64,000 nt of DNA. It comes from Candidatus Poribacteria bacterium (GTDB lineage: Bacteria; Poribacteria; WGA-4E; WGA-3G). Below the pieces are notes generated by a model. It worked only from the letters and a program-made list of their open reading frames with translations. It had not been told where the DNA came from and made no database searches. A program made the position numbers and the translations under genes. Of this stretch, positions 27,227 through 35,983 are shown one piece after another; position 1 is the first letter of the stretch, and every line of letters starts with the position of its first letter. Where the stretch lies: assembly GCA_028818705.1 (NCBI GenBank), contig JAPPNJ010000217.1, positions 1 through 64,000 on the forward strand, in the 5' to 3' direction.

Positions 27227-27355
27227 CTACGAATTCTTTTTTTGTGTATAGGCTTCCCATAATGCTTCTGGATTCTCAACAGAGAGACCGATGTTGCCAC
27301 ATTCGCCACAGGCGGTTGCTCTCAATGCCTCTTTGTGAGCCTTCTTAAAAATCAT
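27227..27355 (-). CDS. Small protein with a CGECG motif
   Basis: A 42-residue frame (MIFKKAHKEALRATACGECG...) with a GGAGG sequence about 12 bases before the start. One Cys pair (CGEC) might bind metal with another subunit. No family is recognised. It fills part of the gap between the phosphodiesterase and the frameshifted pair; the remaining gap to 27461 shows nothing else. Confidence 0.4.
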   Translation of the reverse strand: MIFKKAHKEALRATACGECGNIGLSVENPEALWEAYTQKKNS

Positions 27356-27461
27356 TCATCTTTCAACCTCCACGCGAAATTCATACGGTTGTCTTTATTT
27401 ACAAGAGTTTATCACAACACATTTTGAGGTATCCCTTAAGTCCAAAATGACTTATTCCGCT

Positions 27462-27916
27462 CTAGAACACAGTTAATGAGGGGTTGTATGTGAAGTTGCT
27501 TAGATCCACGATTTCTTGTTCATACCTTTGCCTATCAATTTCTCTAAATACCTGTTTTGCAAAATTTTGATTGTTGCCAAAGCATTCTATACGGTAATTA
27601 AGACATAGAGTAACACCCGGGGGTTTTATGTAAATAATATAATCGCTATCATGAGTTTCTGTTATCCGTATACTCTTGAAACCATAGGGCATCTCAATAT
27701 ATTGACCGTCCGGATTGATTATATTTAAAGGTTTCTGGTGATCCCAGATAATCCAGCTGTCAAAGAAGGATCGAAGGTTCCGTTCATAAATATCAATCCG
27801 CAGCAAGTTTCGCCGGCTAAAGCCCCCTTTTTATGCTCTTTATATAGCACATCCAGCACGGCATACTTGAGTATCTCTAAGCCGTAAGACGCAAATTTGT
27901 TTCGGTCAGTTAACAT
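27462..27916 (-). pseudogene. Unknown protein interrupted by a frameshift at a G run
   Basis: Two overlapping frames (27725-27916 and 27462-27806) join into one protein of about 150 residues: SYGLEILKYAVLDVLYKEHK, then SRRNLLRIDIYERNLRSFFD and NIINPDGQYIEMPYGF. The junction is an A5G5 run (C5 at 27823-27827 on the plus strand); one extra G restores the frame. The start overlaps the end of the HhH-like gene by 11 bases, so the two form an operon. No family is recognised. A real mutation, an assembly error or a slippery-site frameshift are all possible. Confidence 0.6.
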
Positions 27917-28430
27917 CCTCTTGCGAAAAACTCATAAAAGAACGGTCGAGGATACGCATCTCTACGTTGTTTCTCTGGGCTATATCTCTACAAAATTTTA
28001 CATAGGTTCTCCACCGATGAAAAGATAATGGGGATTGCTCATCAATTTGCACAGCAGATAACGCGGGGCGACTACAGATAGGGTAAGGGTCTTTATGAAA
28101 CCAATGTAAGATGGCAGAACCCAGCACCTCGCTAACACCACTCAAAGGTTCTAAGTCATATAGGCAATGTAAAGAATCATCCGTAAGAACAGAACGCGTT
28201 ATTGTCTCAATAGCACTATCGCTGTTTCTTTCGATATTACGCTGATTCGACTCTACCTCATGCGGTCTATGGAACCCCAGCATCCAATCTGAAAGTTCTA
28301 CCAAATCATATTTTGTGAGGCATCCTCTTTGTTTTACTCTAGGCACAAGTTGCTCTATGTTCCCATCATAATCCAGCGAATATTTAGAAGCATAATAGTG
28401 AATTTTGGATTCAGCAAAACGTAACTCCAC
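27906..28430 (-). CDS. HhH-like hypothetical protein
   Basis: A 174-residue protein with a GTG start and AAAGGAG upstream. The stretch LEPLSGVSEVLGSAILHWFH followed by KDPYPICSRPALSAV resembles a helix-hairpin-helix of the DNA-glycosylase type (LxGVGxxxASAILHxxxPDxYPIxDxRAL), seen in widely scattered uncharacterised bacterial proteins. A catalytic Asp of the HhH-GPD type is not evident, since Ser-Arg-Pro replaces the usual Asp-Phe-Arg. DNA binding is a reasonable guess. It is coupled to the frameshifted partner and lies next to a transposase, suggesting horizontal acquisition. Confidence 0.6.
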   Translation of the reverse strand: MELRFAESKIHYYASKYSLDYDGNIEQLVPRVKQRGCLTKYDLVELSDWMLGFHRPHEVESNQRNIERNSDSAIETITRSVLTDDSLHCLYDLEPLSGVSEVLGSAILHWFHKDPYPICSRPALSAVQIDEQSPLSFHRWRTYVKFCRDIAQRNNVEMRILDRSFMSFSQEDVN

Positions 28431-28525
28431 GTGTATTACTCCTTTCAGTCAAGGTGCTTAGGAATTCCCTGCGGCTCAGACCGCGTGCAAGAGTTAATTA
28501 AGTGAGGGTGGTTCATAAATCATTT

Positions 28526-29500
28526 TTATTGAAAAACAGTTTTAATGTGTGTGACATTTCGTGTGGGAAGTTCCCACCGAAGGTTCACTAACATTGCGAG
28601 TTGTAAAAGCATCACGCCAAGTCCCAAAAAGGTGGCTACGGATGCTATCCCGCTGACGGGCAAAGTTTTTTGCTGCCCTTGTGTTCCGAGGAGTTTGCTG
28701 AGTAAATCGAAAATCGGTTCAATAACTATTTTCCGAGCAGCCTTTGCCTCGTTGAAAACTGCGACTGCCATGGCATCCATGGGCCCCAAAAGCGTCTCTG
28801 CCTGTTTGACGCAGATGTTGGGTGTGATGCGCATGATTTTCGCCTCAGTCAAGGTGGTGGCGCGTTTTTTATCTATGTATCCGGCATCGGCGATCAGACA
28901 CCGAATCTGTTTTTCGATGATTCGCTGCTGTTTTTTATCAAGGACTTTGCGTTCATTGACATTTGCGGGCATGACATCAAACATCACTGGAAATCCGTGT
29001 CGCGTCGTTGTGAGATGAAGTCCATATCCATAAACCCATCCGTGATAGGCACTTTTCGACGAACTTGCGGTCTTATCAAGATTGCGAAGTCCTTTGGGAA
29101 TATGGTTTTTCACACGATCCTTCTTGTGCCAGACGGGCCCTCGTGCTTTGAACAAACTCTTATCTTCATAGACGCAGGTGTGTGAAAAACCATATCCCTT
29201 TGAAACTGCCGAATCCGAGATGAACTCGCAAAACTCACTGAGAAAGGGCAACAAGGCTTTATATCTACGTCCGAGGGTCGAACGTGATGGGCAAAACGGC
29301 AATCGCAGCCTCTCAAGCATGACTGGATGTGTGTATAAGTAGCGGTGCTGGCCGCGAGTCGTATTTATCTGCTTCAGCGTCATGGCATTGGGATTACTCT
29401 CTACTTCAACTTCTAAGTCTTCTGCTGTGTAGCGGTCCCGAATCCGCAAATTGGGCATAACTTTCTCGGATCCGCACCTACCATATTTCATCGCAGGCAT
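28526..29500 (-). mobile_element. DDE transposase of the IS4/IS5 superfamily
   Basis: About 324 residues from ATG 29500, chosen for the strong AAGGAGGTG 8 bases upstream; the frame opens at 29542. Motifs include the domain HGWVYGYGLHL, FPVMFDVMPANVNERKVLD and CLIADAGYIDKKRA (a catalytic Asp), and a late IEPIFDLLSKLLG with the probable Glu. It appears full length, so it may be active. Just upstream a doubled CGCATACTATA (29540-29563) contains TATAGT-like boxes and may be the promoter. The element's ends were not identified. Confidence 0.8.
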
Positions 29501-29733
29501 TAGGGTACACCTCCTTATTTCAGTGTTTGATTTTAGTCGCATACTATACGCATACTATACAAGTTATTATACCTTAGATTGTGGGTGATGTCAATTTTTC
29601 TCATTGGGAGTTAATGGTCGGACGTTGGGATTCAGAAATTGATAAAGGTCGCGAAATGTAGAACTAAGACAAATTGTGCTTTAATAACACAAGTTGCCAC
29701 TTTGTAGCATAATCTTTTAGATTGTGAGAGTTG

Positions 29734-29795
29734 TTTGTAGCATAAACTGTTAGTTTGTGCCTGAGTGCCCGCAAACGAACAGTTTATGCTACAAA
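29734..29795. repeat. Long hairpin with 26-base arms
   Basis: TTTGTAGCATAAACTGTTAG... (29734-29759) and its reverse complement (29770-29795) differ at 2 of 26 positions and enclose a 10-base loop. A partial third copy (TTTGTAGCATAATCTTTTAG) lies at 29701. It resembles a small inverted-repeat element without coding capacity. The 29543-29895 gap otherwise holds only AT-rich sequence and fragments similar to other repeats (AAGACAAATTGTGC at 29658). Confidence 0.65.
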
Positions 29796-29895
29796 AATCC
29801 AGTCTTCATCTCTAAAATCTTGTAGGTAGCAACTTAGGTTTTAATGGCACAATTTGAAGATCGCTCCTACAGTAAGGTACAAAGCGAAATTTAAT

Positions 29896-29925
29896 TTGAC
29901 AAACCGATATATGGTAGTGTATAAT
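29896..29925 (+). promoter_or_regulatory. Promoter of the RHH/esterase operon
   Basis: TTGACA, an 18-base spacer and TATAAT, about 52 bases before the RHH start. The -10 box runs directly into a palindrome. Confidence 0.65.
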
Positions 29926-29940
29926 AATTACATGTAATTA
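29925..29940. promoter_or_regulatory. Putative operator for the RHH regulator
   Basis: TAATTACATGTAATTA is a perfect 16-base palindrome over the end of the -10 box and the expected transcription start, an ideal place for autorepression by the ribbon-helix-helix protein encoded next. Confidence 0.55.
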
Positions 29941-29977
29941 AGTTATGTGTATTTAATCAAACAGAGGAGATTGGAAA

Positions 29978-30322
29978 ATGTCAGAATTTGAAACGAAACA
30001 CGGCAGAAAGAGGTGCCGTGAAAGACAAAGAAAGAACAGGCATGGAAAAGATGAACGGAAGCGGGATAATGTCGTAATGGTCAGGGTTGACGAGGATAAT
30101 CTCAGTCGAATAGACGAACTTGTAGAGACTGGGCAGTTTAACAGTCGTTCTGAAGCGACGGCGTTCCTTATTAGTGAAGGGGTCAAGTCTAAACGAAAGA
30201 TGTTCAGGAAGATGGCGGAAAAGGTTTCTCAAATCCAAGACTTGAGAGCTGAATTGGAAGCAATGATTGCTGAAGACACGAGATCGTCCGAATCGGTTGA
30301 GCAGAAAGGAAAAAGTCAATGA
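29978..30322 (+). CDS. Ribbon-helix-helix (CopG-like) transcriptional regulator
   Basis: A 114-residue protein: a very basic N-terminus (KHGRKRCRERQRKNRHGKDE), then the RHH core NVVMVRVDEDNLSRIDELVE and SRSEATAFLISEGVKSK, then a helical acidic tail. AGAGGAG precedes the ATG. Its TGA overlaps the ATG of the esterase gene (ATGA), so the two are translationally coupled. The perfect palindrome at the promoter suggests that it represses its own operon. A toxin-antitoxin role is unlikely because the partner is a secreted esterase. Confidence 0.75.
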   Translation: MSEFETKHGRKRCRERQRKNRHGKDERKRDNVVMVRVDEDNLSRIDELVETGQFNSRSEATAFLISEGVKSKRKMFRKMAEKVSQIQDLRAELEAMIAEDTRSSESVEQKGKSQ

Positions 30323-31209
30323 TGCGAATTGTGGTTGCATTTGTGTTAGTTCTGTTTGGTCTTGCTGTGACTCTGGTGTTGGCAGAGCGTCGGGGTCCAA
30401 AGGTCCCCGAGAGTGTAACGGTACATCGGGACATTGCTTACGTTACGGATGGACACGAACGCCAGAAATTGGATCTCTACGTCCCGGACGAAGGAGAGAA
30501 CCTACCGCTCATTATCTGGGTGCATGGGGGGGCATGGCGCGGTGGCAGCAAAGCGCGTTATGCCCCGATGGAATATCTTAAATCAGGCTATGCCGGTGTG
30601 AGTATCAACTACCGCTTAAGCCACCACGCTATCTTTCCTGCCCAAATTGAGGATGTAAAAGCTGCTGTTCGTTGGCTCCGCGCGAGTGCAGAAACCTACC
30701 GCTTTGACCCAGATCGCTTTGCGGCGTGGGGTGCATCCGCCGGTGGACATTTGGTTGCTATGCTCGGCACGACAGGCGACATAGAGGAATTTGAGGTTGG
30801 AGAGAACTTGGAAGTGTCCAGTCGAGTGCAAGCCGTTGTCGATTACTTCGGTCCCACAGATTTCATTCAGATGGACGCTTATCGTCTTCCAGACGGACTG
30901 GTTCATGACGCACCTGATTCTCCAGAGTCTCAATTAGTAGGCGGACCTATTCAGGAATATAAAGACCGCGTGGCGAGAGCGAACCCTATCACCTATGTCT
31001 CCAAAGGCGATCCGCCTGTTCTGATCATCCATGGAGACCAGGATAAACTTGTCCCGTACCAACAGAGTGTGTTGTTAAAGAACGCGCTGGAGAAAGTGGG
31101 TGTTCCAGTTACACTCTACAATGTAGTCGGAGAAGGGCACGGGGGCTTCAAAGATCCGAAAGTTCCAGAATTAACGAAGGCATTCCTTGAAAAACATTTG
31201 AAACCGTAG
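30319..31209 (+). CDS. Secreted alpha/beta-hydrolase (acetyl esterase/BD-FAE type)
   Basis: A 296-residue protein with an N-terminal signal or anchor segment (MRIVVAFVLVLFGLAVTLVL). The oxyanion-hole motif is VHGGAWRGGSK, the nucleophile elbow GASAGGHLV, the acid is in IHGDQDKLVPY and the His in GEGHGGF. The family hydrolyses acetyl and other short acyl esters, often on plant or algal polysaccharides. Translation is coupled to the RHH regulator. AAAGGAAA precedes the ATG. Confidence 0.85.
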   Translation: MMRIVVAFVLVLFGLAVTLVLAERRGPKVPESVTVHRDIAYVTDGHERQKLDLYVPDEGENLPLIIWVHGGAWRGGSKARYAPMEYLKSGYAGVSINYRLSHHAIFPAQIEDVKAAVRWLRASAETYRFDPDRFAAWGASAGGHLVAMLGTTGDIEEFEVGENLEVSSRVQAVVDYFGPTDFIQMDAYRLPDGLVHDAPDSPESQLVGGPIQEYKDRVARANPITYVSKGDPPVLIIHGDQDKLVPYQQSVLLKNALEKVGVPVTLYNVVGEGHGGFKDPKVPELTKAFLEKHLKP

Positions 31210-31294
31210 CGTAACCGCCGACTTCTACTGACCGATTTGTTCGTCTTCAAAACCGCATAAACAGGTCTTAGTAAGCGCCAACAGCGGAGAATAT

Positions 31295-32682
31295 ATGAGA
31301 ACGTCCAAGTATGACCTGACGCGTGGAGCATTTCAAAATCCTTGTTTCGATTGGCTATACCCACATTCGTCAGTCAACTGCTTCAAGACCTGTTTAATAT
31401 AGTCGATATGATTTTCGTGGGTCGGCTGGGACCCGCAGCCCTTGTCGCTGTCGCGGTAAGTGGGAATCTATTACGGCTCGTGAGCATTCTGGCATACGGT
31501 ATCTCAACCGGGACGATTATTCTCGTATCTCAGTTTATCGGTGCTCGGAAGCGTCTGGAGAGCGAGAGCGTTGCGATGCAAGCCTTGATGCTTAATGTGG
31601 TATGTGCCTTGGGCATTGGGTGTTTGGGCTATCCGTTAGCTGAATTTGGATTGTGGTTAATGGGAGTCGAGCCAGAGGTAATTCCGTTCGGTGTTCCCTA
31701 CCTTCGTGTGATACTACTTGGTGCGGTAACGATGTTTCTCTCTCGCACCCTCACCGCTATATTCCGTGGCGCCGGGGATGCGGTGACACCAATGACCGTC
31801 CTGATCTTTTCGTCGATTGTTAATATTGTTTTAGATCCCCTGTTAATCTTTGGAATCTGGGGATTTCCGCGACTCGGCGTGGTTGGTTCGGCGTATGCGA
31901 CAGTAATTGGTCAAGGTTTCGGTGTCGCTATACTCCTGTACCTCTGTTTTAGAGGACATGGTGTAGTCTCTCTGCGTCGTGTTGAGCGTCGTCCAAACTT
32001 TTCGATGTGGGGTCAAATCATGCGCTTAGGGATTTTTAGTGCTATGCAGGCGTTGCTGCGTCACGGTTCCCGTGTGTTATTTATTCGAGTCGTCGCTATC
32101 TTTGGCACCGATCCTGTTGCTGCCTACGCTATCTGTATGCGGTTGCGTATTCTTGTTATGCATTTTGGTACTGCCTTTTCAAACGCTGTAGCACCAATGG
32201 TGGGGCAAAATATTGGGGCAAATCGTATTCATCGCGCCGAAAAATCGGCTCAGTTAGGCAGCATCTTAGCAGCAGTCATTGTCACGTGCATCGGCATTTT
32301 CCTGTTCTCAATTCCTCAGTTCTTCATCGGCTGGTTTACGAACGAACCTGAAGTCATAGAAATTGGCAATGTATATTTGCGTTTTCTCGCTGCGACATTT
32401 GCGTTCATGGTTGTCGCCAGTGTTTTGGGGCGTGCGCTCAACGGGGCGGGAGATACGGTGTCTCCGATGACGATTACAGGGGTATCGCAGTTCGGGGTCG
32501 GGTTAGTATTGGTGGTTCTTCTCTCCGAGTTGATAGGACTAACGGGGATTTGGTGGGGGATTGCTGTAGCAAACGTTGTGCAATGTCTCCTTATCGGATA
32601 CTGGTACAGACGCGGTGGCTGGAAAATACAAAAACGAGGTGTTGTCCGACAGGCGGAAGTTCAGCAACCTGCAGGAAAATAA
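31295..32682 (+). CDS. MATE-family multidrug/cation antiporter, frameshifted near the N-terminus
   Basis: The 446-residue open frame from TTG 31342 (LFRLAIPTFVSQLLQDLFN) is a MATE exporter with about 12 membrane segments and two related halves; FRGAGDAVTPMTV and ALNGAGDTVSPMTI are the paired half signatures. The family's usual leader, MRTSKYDLTRGAF, is present from ATG 31295 with GGAG upstream, but in another frame. Adding one T to the TTT at 31331-31333 gives GAFSKSLFRLAIP, a continuous family-like start. So the true gene starts at 31295 and carries a one-base deletion or an assembly error. The transported compound is unknown. Confidence 0.8.
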
Positions 32683-32702
32683 ATGAGTGTTGTCAAGCTT
32701 TT

Positions 32703-34376
32703 TTAATCAGAACCTTCCGTGATGGTGATGATCTGGTTCGGCGCGACATCTCGAATTGTGTCCACGATCCCGCTGGGCCATCTCACTTCAATGAGGTCGA
32801 TACGTTTGTGTACGCCAATTCCAAAATGGAGACGTAGGTCGTTTTGGGAGAGGTAGCCGGATCCACTCCGCACCTCATCAATTTGGATCAAATCGCCCGC
32901 TTGAATTTTTATCCGTGTGCCGATACCTGCCCTATTGCTTCGTGTCCCAACCGTACGGATCAGAATCCAGTTTCCCTGATTTCCACCGTCGTTCCGAAGG
33001 AGTTCGGCGGCATCATTGGCGTTGGAGATCAGCACGTCTAAGTCGCCATCATTATCATAATCCCCTGTGGCAATGCCACGACTCACCTGACGCGACTGTA
33101 ACCCACTTCCGGCTTTCATTGATTCATTGACGAAGCGCCCCTGTCCGTTGTTAATCAACAGGTGATTGTGTTGCGGGTAGGTCGTTGTATCGTCGTATTT
33201 TTCGACTGTATCTTGGAGATGACCGTTGGCGATTAGCAAATCTTTGTCCCCATCGTTGTCCACGTCGAAAAAATCGACACCCCAGCCAACATAAGGCAGA
33301 CTCTCAGCCATGCCCGCCGCGAACGATAAGTCGGTGAAAAAGTCGCCGTTATCGTTGCGATAGAGGGCATTGGTTTGTCGTTGATAGTTGATTGCGATGA
33401 GGTCTAAGAGTCCGTCGTTGTCATAATCCCCGAAATCGATCCCCATTGTTCCTTGTACGTCTCCGTTTTCGTCAGCCTCCACCCCTGCCATCCAGCCGAC
33501 GTTTGTAAATGTACCATCGCCCTTATTTTGATAGAGGAAATTCTCTCCGGCATCGTTGCCGACGTAACAGTCTGAATCTCCGTCGTTGTCATAATCCCCG
33601 AACACGATGCCCATCCCTTTTCCATCTTTGTTGTACACCCCAGTACTGGTGGTGACATCGGTGAACGTACCGTCGCCGTTGTTGCGATATAGGGTGTCCG
33701 GTACACCCTCAAAACTTTCCGGTGGGCAGTACGTCGCCACGCCTTTTTGTGTGCAGTTGGTGTGGGTCTCAAAGTGGAAGTCAATATAGTTAGTAACGTA
33801 CAGATCAACGAAGCCGTCGTTATCGTAATCGGCGAAGGCGCAGCCAAGACTCCAACGGTTATCTCCAACCCCGGTGTGCTGCGTGACATCAGTGAAAGTG
33901 CCGTCCCCGTTGTTTCGGTAAAGCACATTCGCACCAAAATTCGTCACATATAAGTCCAGATAGCCATCGTTATCATAGTCCGCGACAGCACAACCCGCAC
34001 CATAGCCGGTATCTCCAACGCCTGCCTGTTCTGTGATGTCGGTAAAAGTGCCCTCTCCGTTGTTGCGATAAAGTCGATTAGTTGGCGGAATGGATGAACT
34101 AAAACCGGGTAAATCTGCGCTGTTAACAAAATATATATCGGTTAGACCGTTTCCATCATAGTCAAAGAAGGCGACACCCGATCCAACCGTTTCCAGAAAG
34201 TACCGCTGACCGCTTCTGCCATCGACATGACGGAACTGGAGACCTGCCGCCGCTGTGACAGCGGTAAATGAAATTTTATCTTTACCATTCGCCGAGCAGA
34301 ATGTAGTAATTAAAAAGGTTATGAAAAATAGGCAGATCGCGAATCGCATAATAGTTGTCAGTTTATAGATAATCAT
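32703..34376 (-). CDS. CRTAC1/ASPIC-UnbV propeller protein
   Basis: A 557-residue secreted protein: a signal peptide to FCSANG, then many FG-GAP loops of the form DYDNDGxxDLYVTN with YRNNGDGTFTDVT units, and a C-terminal ASPIC/UnbV domain (RAGIGTRIKIQAGDLIQIDE, SGYLSQNDLRLHFGIG). Such proteins are extracellular or periplasmic calcium-binding propellers. It follows the TPR gene by 16 bases on the same strand; CRTAC1/TPR pairs recur in Planctomycetes- and Poribacteria-type genomes and may form a surface complex. Confidence 0.85.
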   Translation of the reverse strand: MIIYKLTTIMRFAICLFFITFLITTFCSANGKDKISFTAVTAAAGLQFRHVDGRSGQRYFLETVGSGVAFFDYDGNGLTDIYFVNSADLPGFSSSIPPTNRLYRNNGEGTFTDITEQAGVGDTGYGAGCAVADYDNDGYLDLYVTNFGANVLYRNNGDGTFTDVTQHTGVGDNRWSLGCAFADYDNDGFVDLYVTNYIDFHFETHTNCTQKGVATYCPPESFEGVPDTLYRNNGDGTFTDVTTSTGVYNKDGKGMGIVFGDYDNDGDSDCYVGNDAGENFLYQNKGDGTFTNVGWMAGVEADENGDVQGTMGIDFGDYDNDGLLDLIAINYQRQTNALYRNDNGDFFTDLSFAAGMAESLPYVGWGVDFFDVDNDGDKDLLIANGHLQDTVEKYDDTTTYPQHNHLLINNGQGRFVNESMKAGSGLQSRQVSRGIATGDYDNDGDLDVLISNANDAAELLRNDGGNQGNWILIRTVGTRSNRAGIGTRIKIQAGDLIQIDEVRSGSGYLSQNDLRLHFGIGVHKRIDLIEVRWPSGIVDTIRDVAPNQIITITEGSD

Positions 34377-34392
34377 TAAAGCCTTTCCCAGA

Positions 34393-35718
34393 TTAGTCTG
34401 ACACTTTGTTTTTCGCTTCGCGCACCTGATGGAGGTATTCTTGGGTTTGTTTGTTATCCGGTGCCAATTTAAGAGCTTTCTGGAAAACGGCTTCAGCCTG
34501 ATTATAATCTTTCATAGCGAGATGGATTGCGCCGAGCATGTTGAGACTTTGCACGTTTGACAGCGTTTCAGTCGCATTTTGGGCGAGTTGGCGGGCGATT
34601 TTCAGATGGTGCTCAGATGCCTTTGGCTGGTTATGTTGTTGATACAGTAAACCGAGCATGAGATGTCCTTTGATATATTGCGTGTCAACCCCGATAGCAG
34701 TTTTGTAGACGGTGACCGCCTTTTTGCTCTGTTGATTTTGGATATAGAGTGCTGCGATTTTATCGTAAGCCTCCATCAAAGAGGCGTCTTTGAGAATGGC
34801 GGTTTTATACTGTTCAAACGCTTGTCCGGGTCGGTTGTGTTCTGCATAGATTTTCGCAAGTGCCATATAACCGTTCGGGTCGTCCGGTTTTTCACGAATT
34901 TTCTGATGTACCATCTCAAGAGTATCTTGAAATTCACGAATCTGTTGTGCGATTTCGTGTTGACGTTTTGCTTCTTCAACCTGTCCGAGGCGGAAATAGC
35001 AACGCGCCAGATTATGATGAAATACGAGATCCCCCGTACGATGTGGTATCACCTGCTCATACTCGCTAATTGCTTTCTCATATTCACCCATCTGCTGATA
35101 GGTGAAACCGAGTTCAAATCTTGCTGGTGCGTAGTTGGTGTCAATTGCTAACGCTTGTTGGAAGTCAGTGATTGCTTTCTCATACTCGCCGTGTTTTGTG
35201 TAGATAATTCCACGATTACAGTATATATCCGGCGATCGCAGCTTCAGTTCAATAGCCTGTGTATACGTTTCTAACGCGGTGTCAAACTTGAACTGGGCGT
35301 GATAGATGTTACCCAATCCGAGGTATGCTTGAGGTAACCTGGGATCTAATTCGATTGCTTTCTCATAATGTGCAATCGCCTCCGTGGTTTCCCCACGCTC
35401 TGCAAGCAGGATTCCCATTACGGCGTGTGCTTGCAGGATATTGTCGTTGAGTGCAAGTGCTTTTTGGAGGGCATCAATAGCATCATCTATCCGACCCATT
35501 TTCCAGTAGACCATGCCGATGCCGCTATGCGCCTCGGCGAAGTTCGCGTCCAACTGTAATACCTTCTGATATTCGCGCAGTGCCTCATCGAAGCGTTTCT
35601 GGTTGGCAGACGTCACCGCCTGACGATAGTGCCATAGCAAAGGAGTGGCGCGTTGGGCATTAACTACAAAGCTGAAACAAAATAAGATAAGAACAGTTGG
35701 AAATAGATATCTCATCAC
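34393..35718 (-). CDS. Secreted TPR-repeat protein
   Basis: A 441-residue protein with a signal peptide (MRYLFPTVLILFCFSFVVNA) followed by about ten tetratricopeptide repeats of the canonical kind (AEAHSGIGMVYWKMGRIDDA, AHYEKAIELDPRLPQAYLGL), with a coiled break near residue 250. TPR arrays bind other proteins, and the likely partner here is the CRTAC1-like propeller encoded 16 bases downstream. The export signal places it in the periplasm or outside. Confidence 0.85.
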   Translation of the reverse strand: MMRYLFPTVLILFCFSFVVNAQRATPLLWHYRQAVTSANQKRFDEALREYQKVLQLDANFAEAHSGIGMVYWKMGRIDDAIDALQKALALNDNILQAHAVMGILLAERGETTEAIAHYEKAIELDPRLPQAYLGLGNIYHAQFKFDTALETYTQAIELKLRSPDIYCNRGIIYTKHGEYEKAITDFQQALAIDTNYAPARFELGFTYQQMGEYEKAISEYEQVIPHRTGDLVFHHNLARCYFRLGQVEEAKRQHEIAQQIREFQDTLEMVHQKIREKPDDPNGYMALAKIYAEHNRPGQAFEQYKTAILKDASLMEAYDKIAALYIQNQQSKKAVTVYKTAIGVDTQYIKGHLMLGLLYQQHNQPKASEHHLKIARQLAQNATETLSNVQSLNMLGAIHLAMKDYNQAEAVFQKALKLAPDNKQTQEYLHQVREAKNKVSD

Positions 35719-35782
35719 TATAGTTGTCAGTTCTGGATTATGGGTTTTCAGTTGTGGGAAGAAGGTTGTCGGTTCTGGGTTA

Positions 35783-35820
35783 AATCAACAGTATGAATGC
35801 CTGTTGGCATTCCCCGGAGT
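35783..35820 (+). repeat. Dispersed palindrome family A copy, among other repeat fragments
   Basis: AAATCAACAGTATGAATGCC, loop TGTT, GGCATTC then CCCGGAGTGAA. The stem GAATGCC/GGCATTC (35795-35812) is intact. The surrounding gap 35719-35983 is built of other repeat-like pieces (TTGTCGGTTCTGGGTT, ACTCATAACTCACGACTCA) and no gene. Confidence 0.6.
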
Positions 35821-35983
35821 GAAGAGGGATCGCGGTGGCGGTGACGTTTAGCGTGCATACCACAACGCCTCTTTAACTCATAACTCACGACTCATGACCC
35901 TTCCTCCCACTACCCAAAACTCAAGACTCACGACTCTGCAACGCCGTGTGGGATAAATAAAAGCAATCGCGGTTGATTTGGGA

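Noticed and set aside
28545..29018. A 157-codon open frame opposite the DDE transposase
   Set aside because: No ribosome site or motif; the transposase strand carries the DDE signatures.
29978..31209. A toxin-antitoxin pair (RHH plus downstream gene)
   Set aside because: The downstream gene is a secreted alpha/beta-hydrolase with a full catalytic triad, not a toxin.
31342..31344. TTG as the true start of the MATE gene
   Set aside because: No ribosome site at the right distance, and an upstream ATG with GGAG and the family leader exists one frame away.
33404..33937. A 177-codon frame inside the CRTAC1 gene
   Set aside because: It is a low-complexity Thr/Ile/Ser product made by the repeated DNDG codons in another frame.
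34663..35151. A 162-codon frame opposite the TPR gene
   Set aside because: The opposite strand has regular TPR repeats with codon-level conservation; this frame is a shadow.
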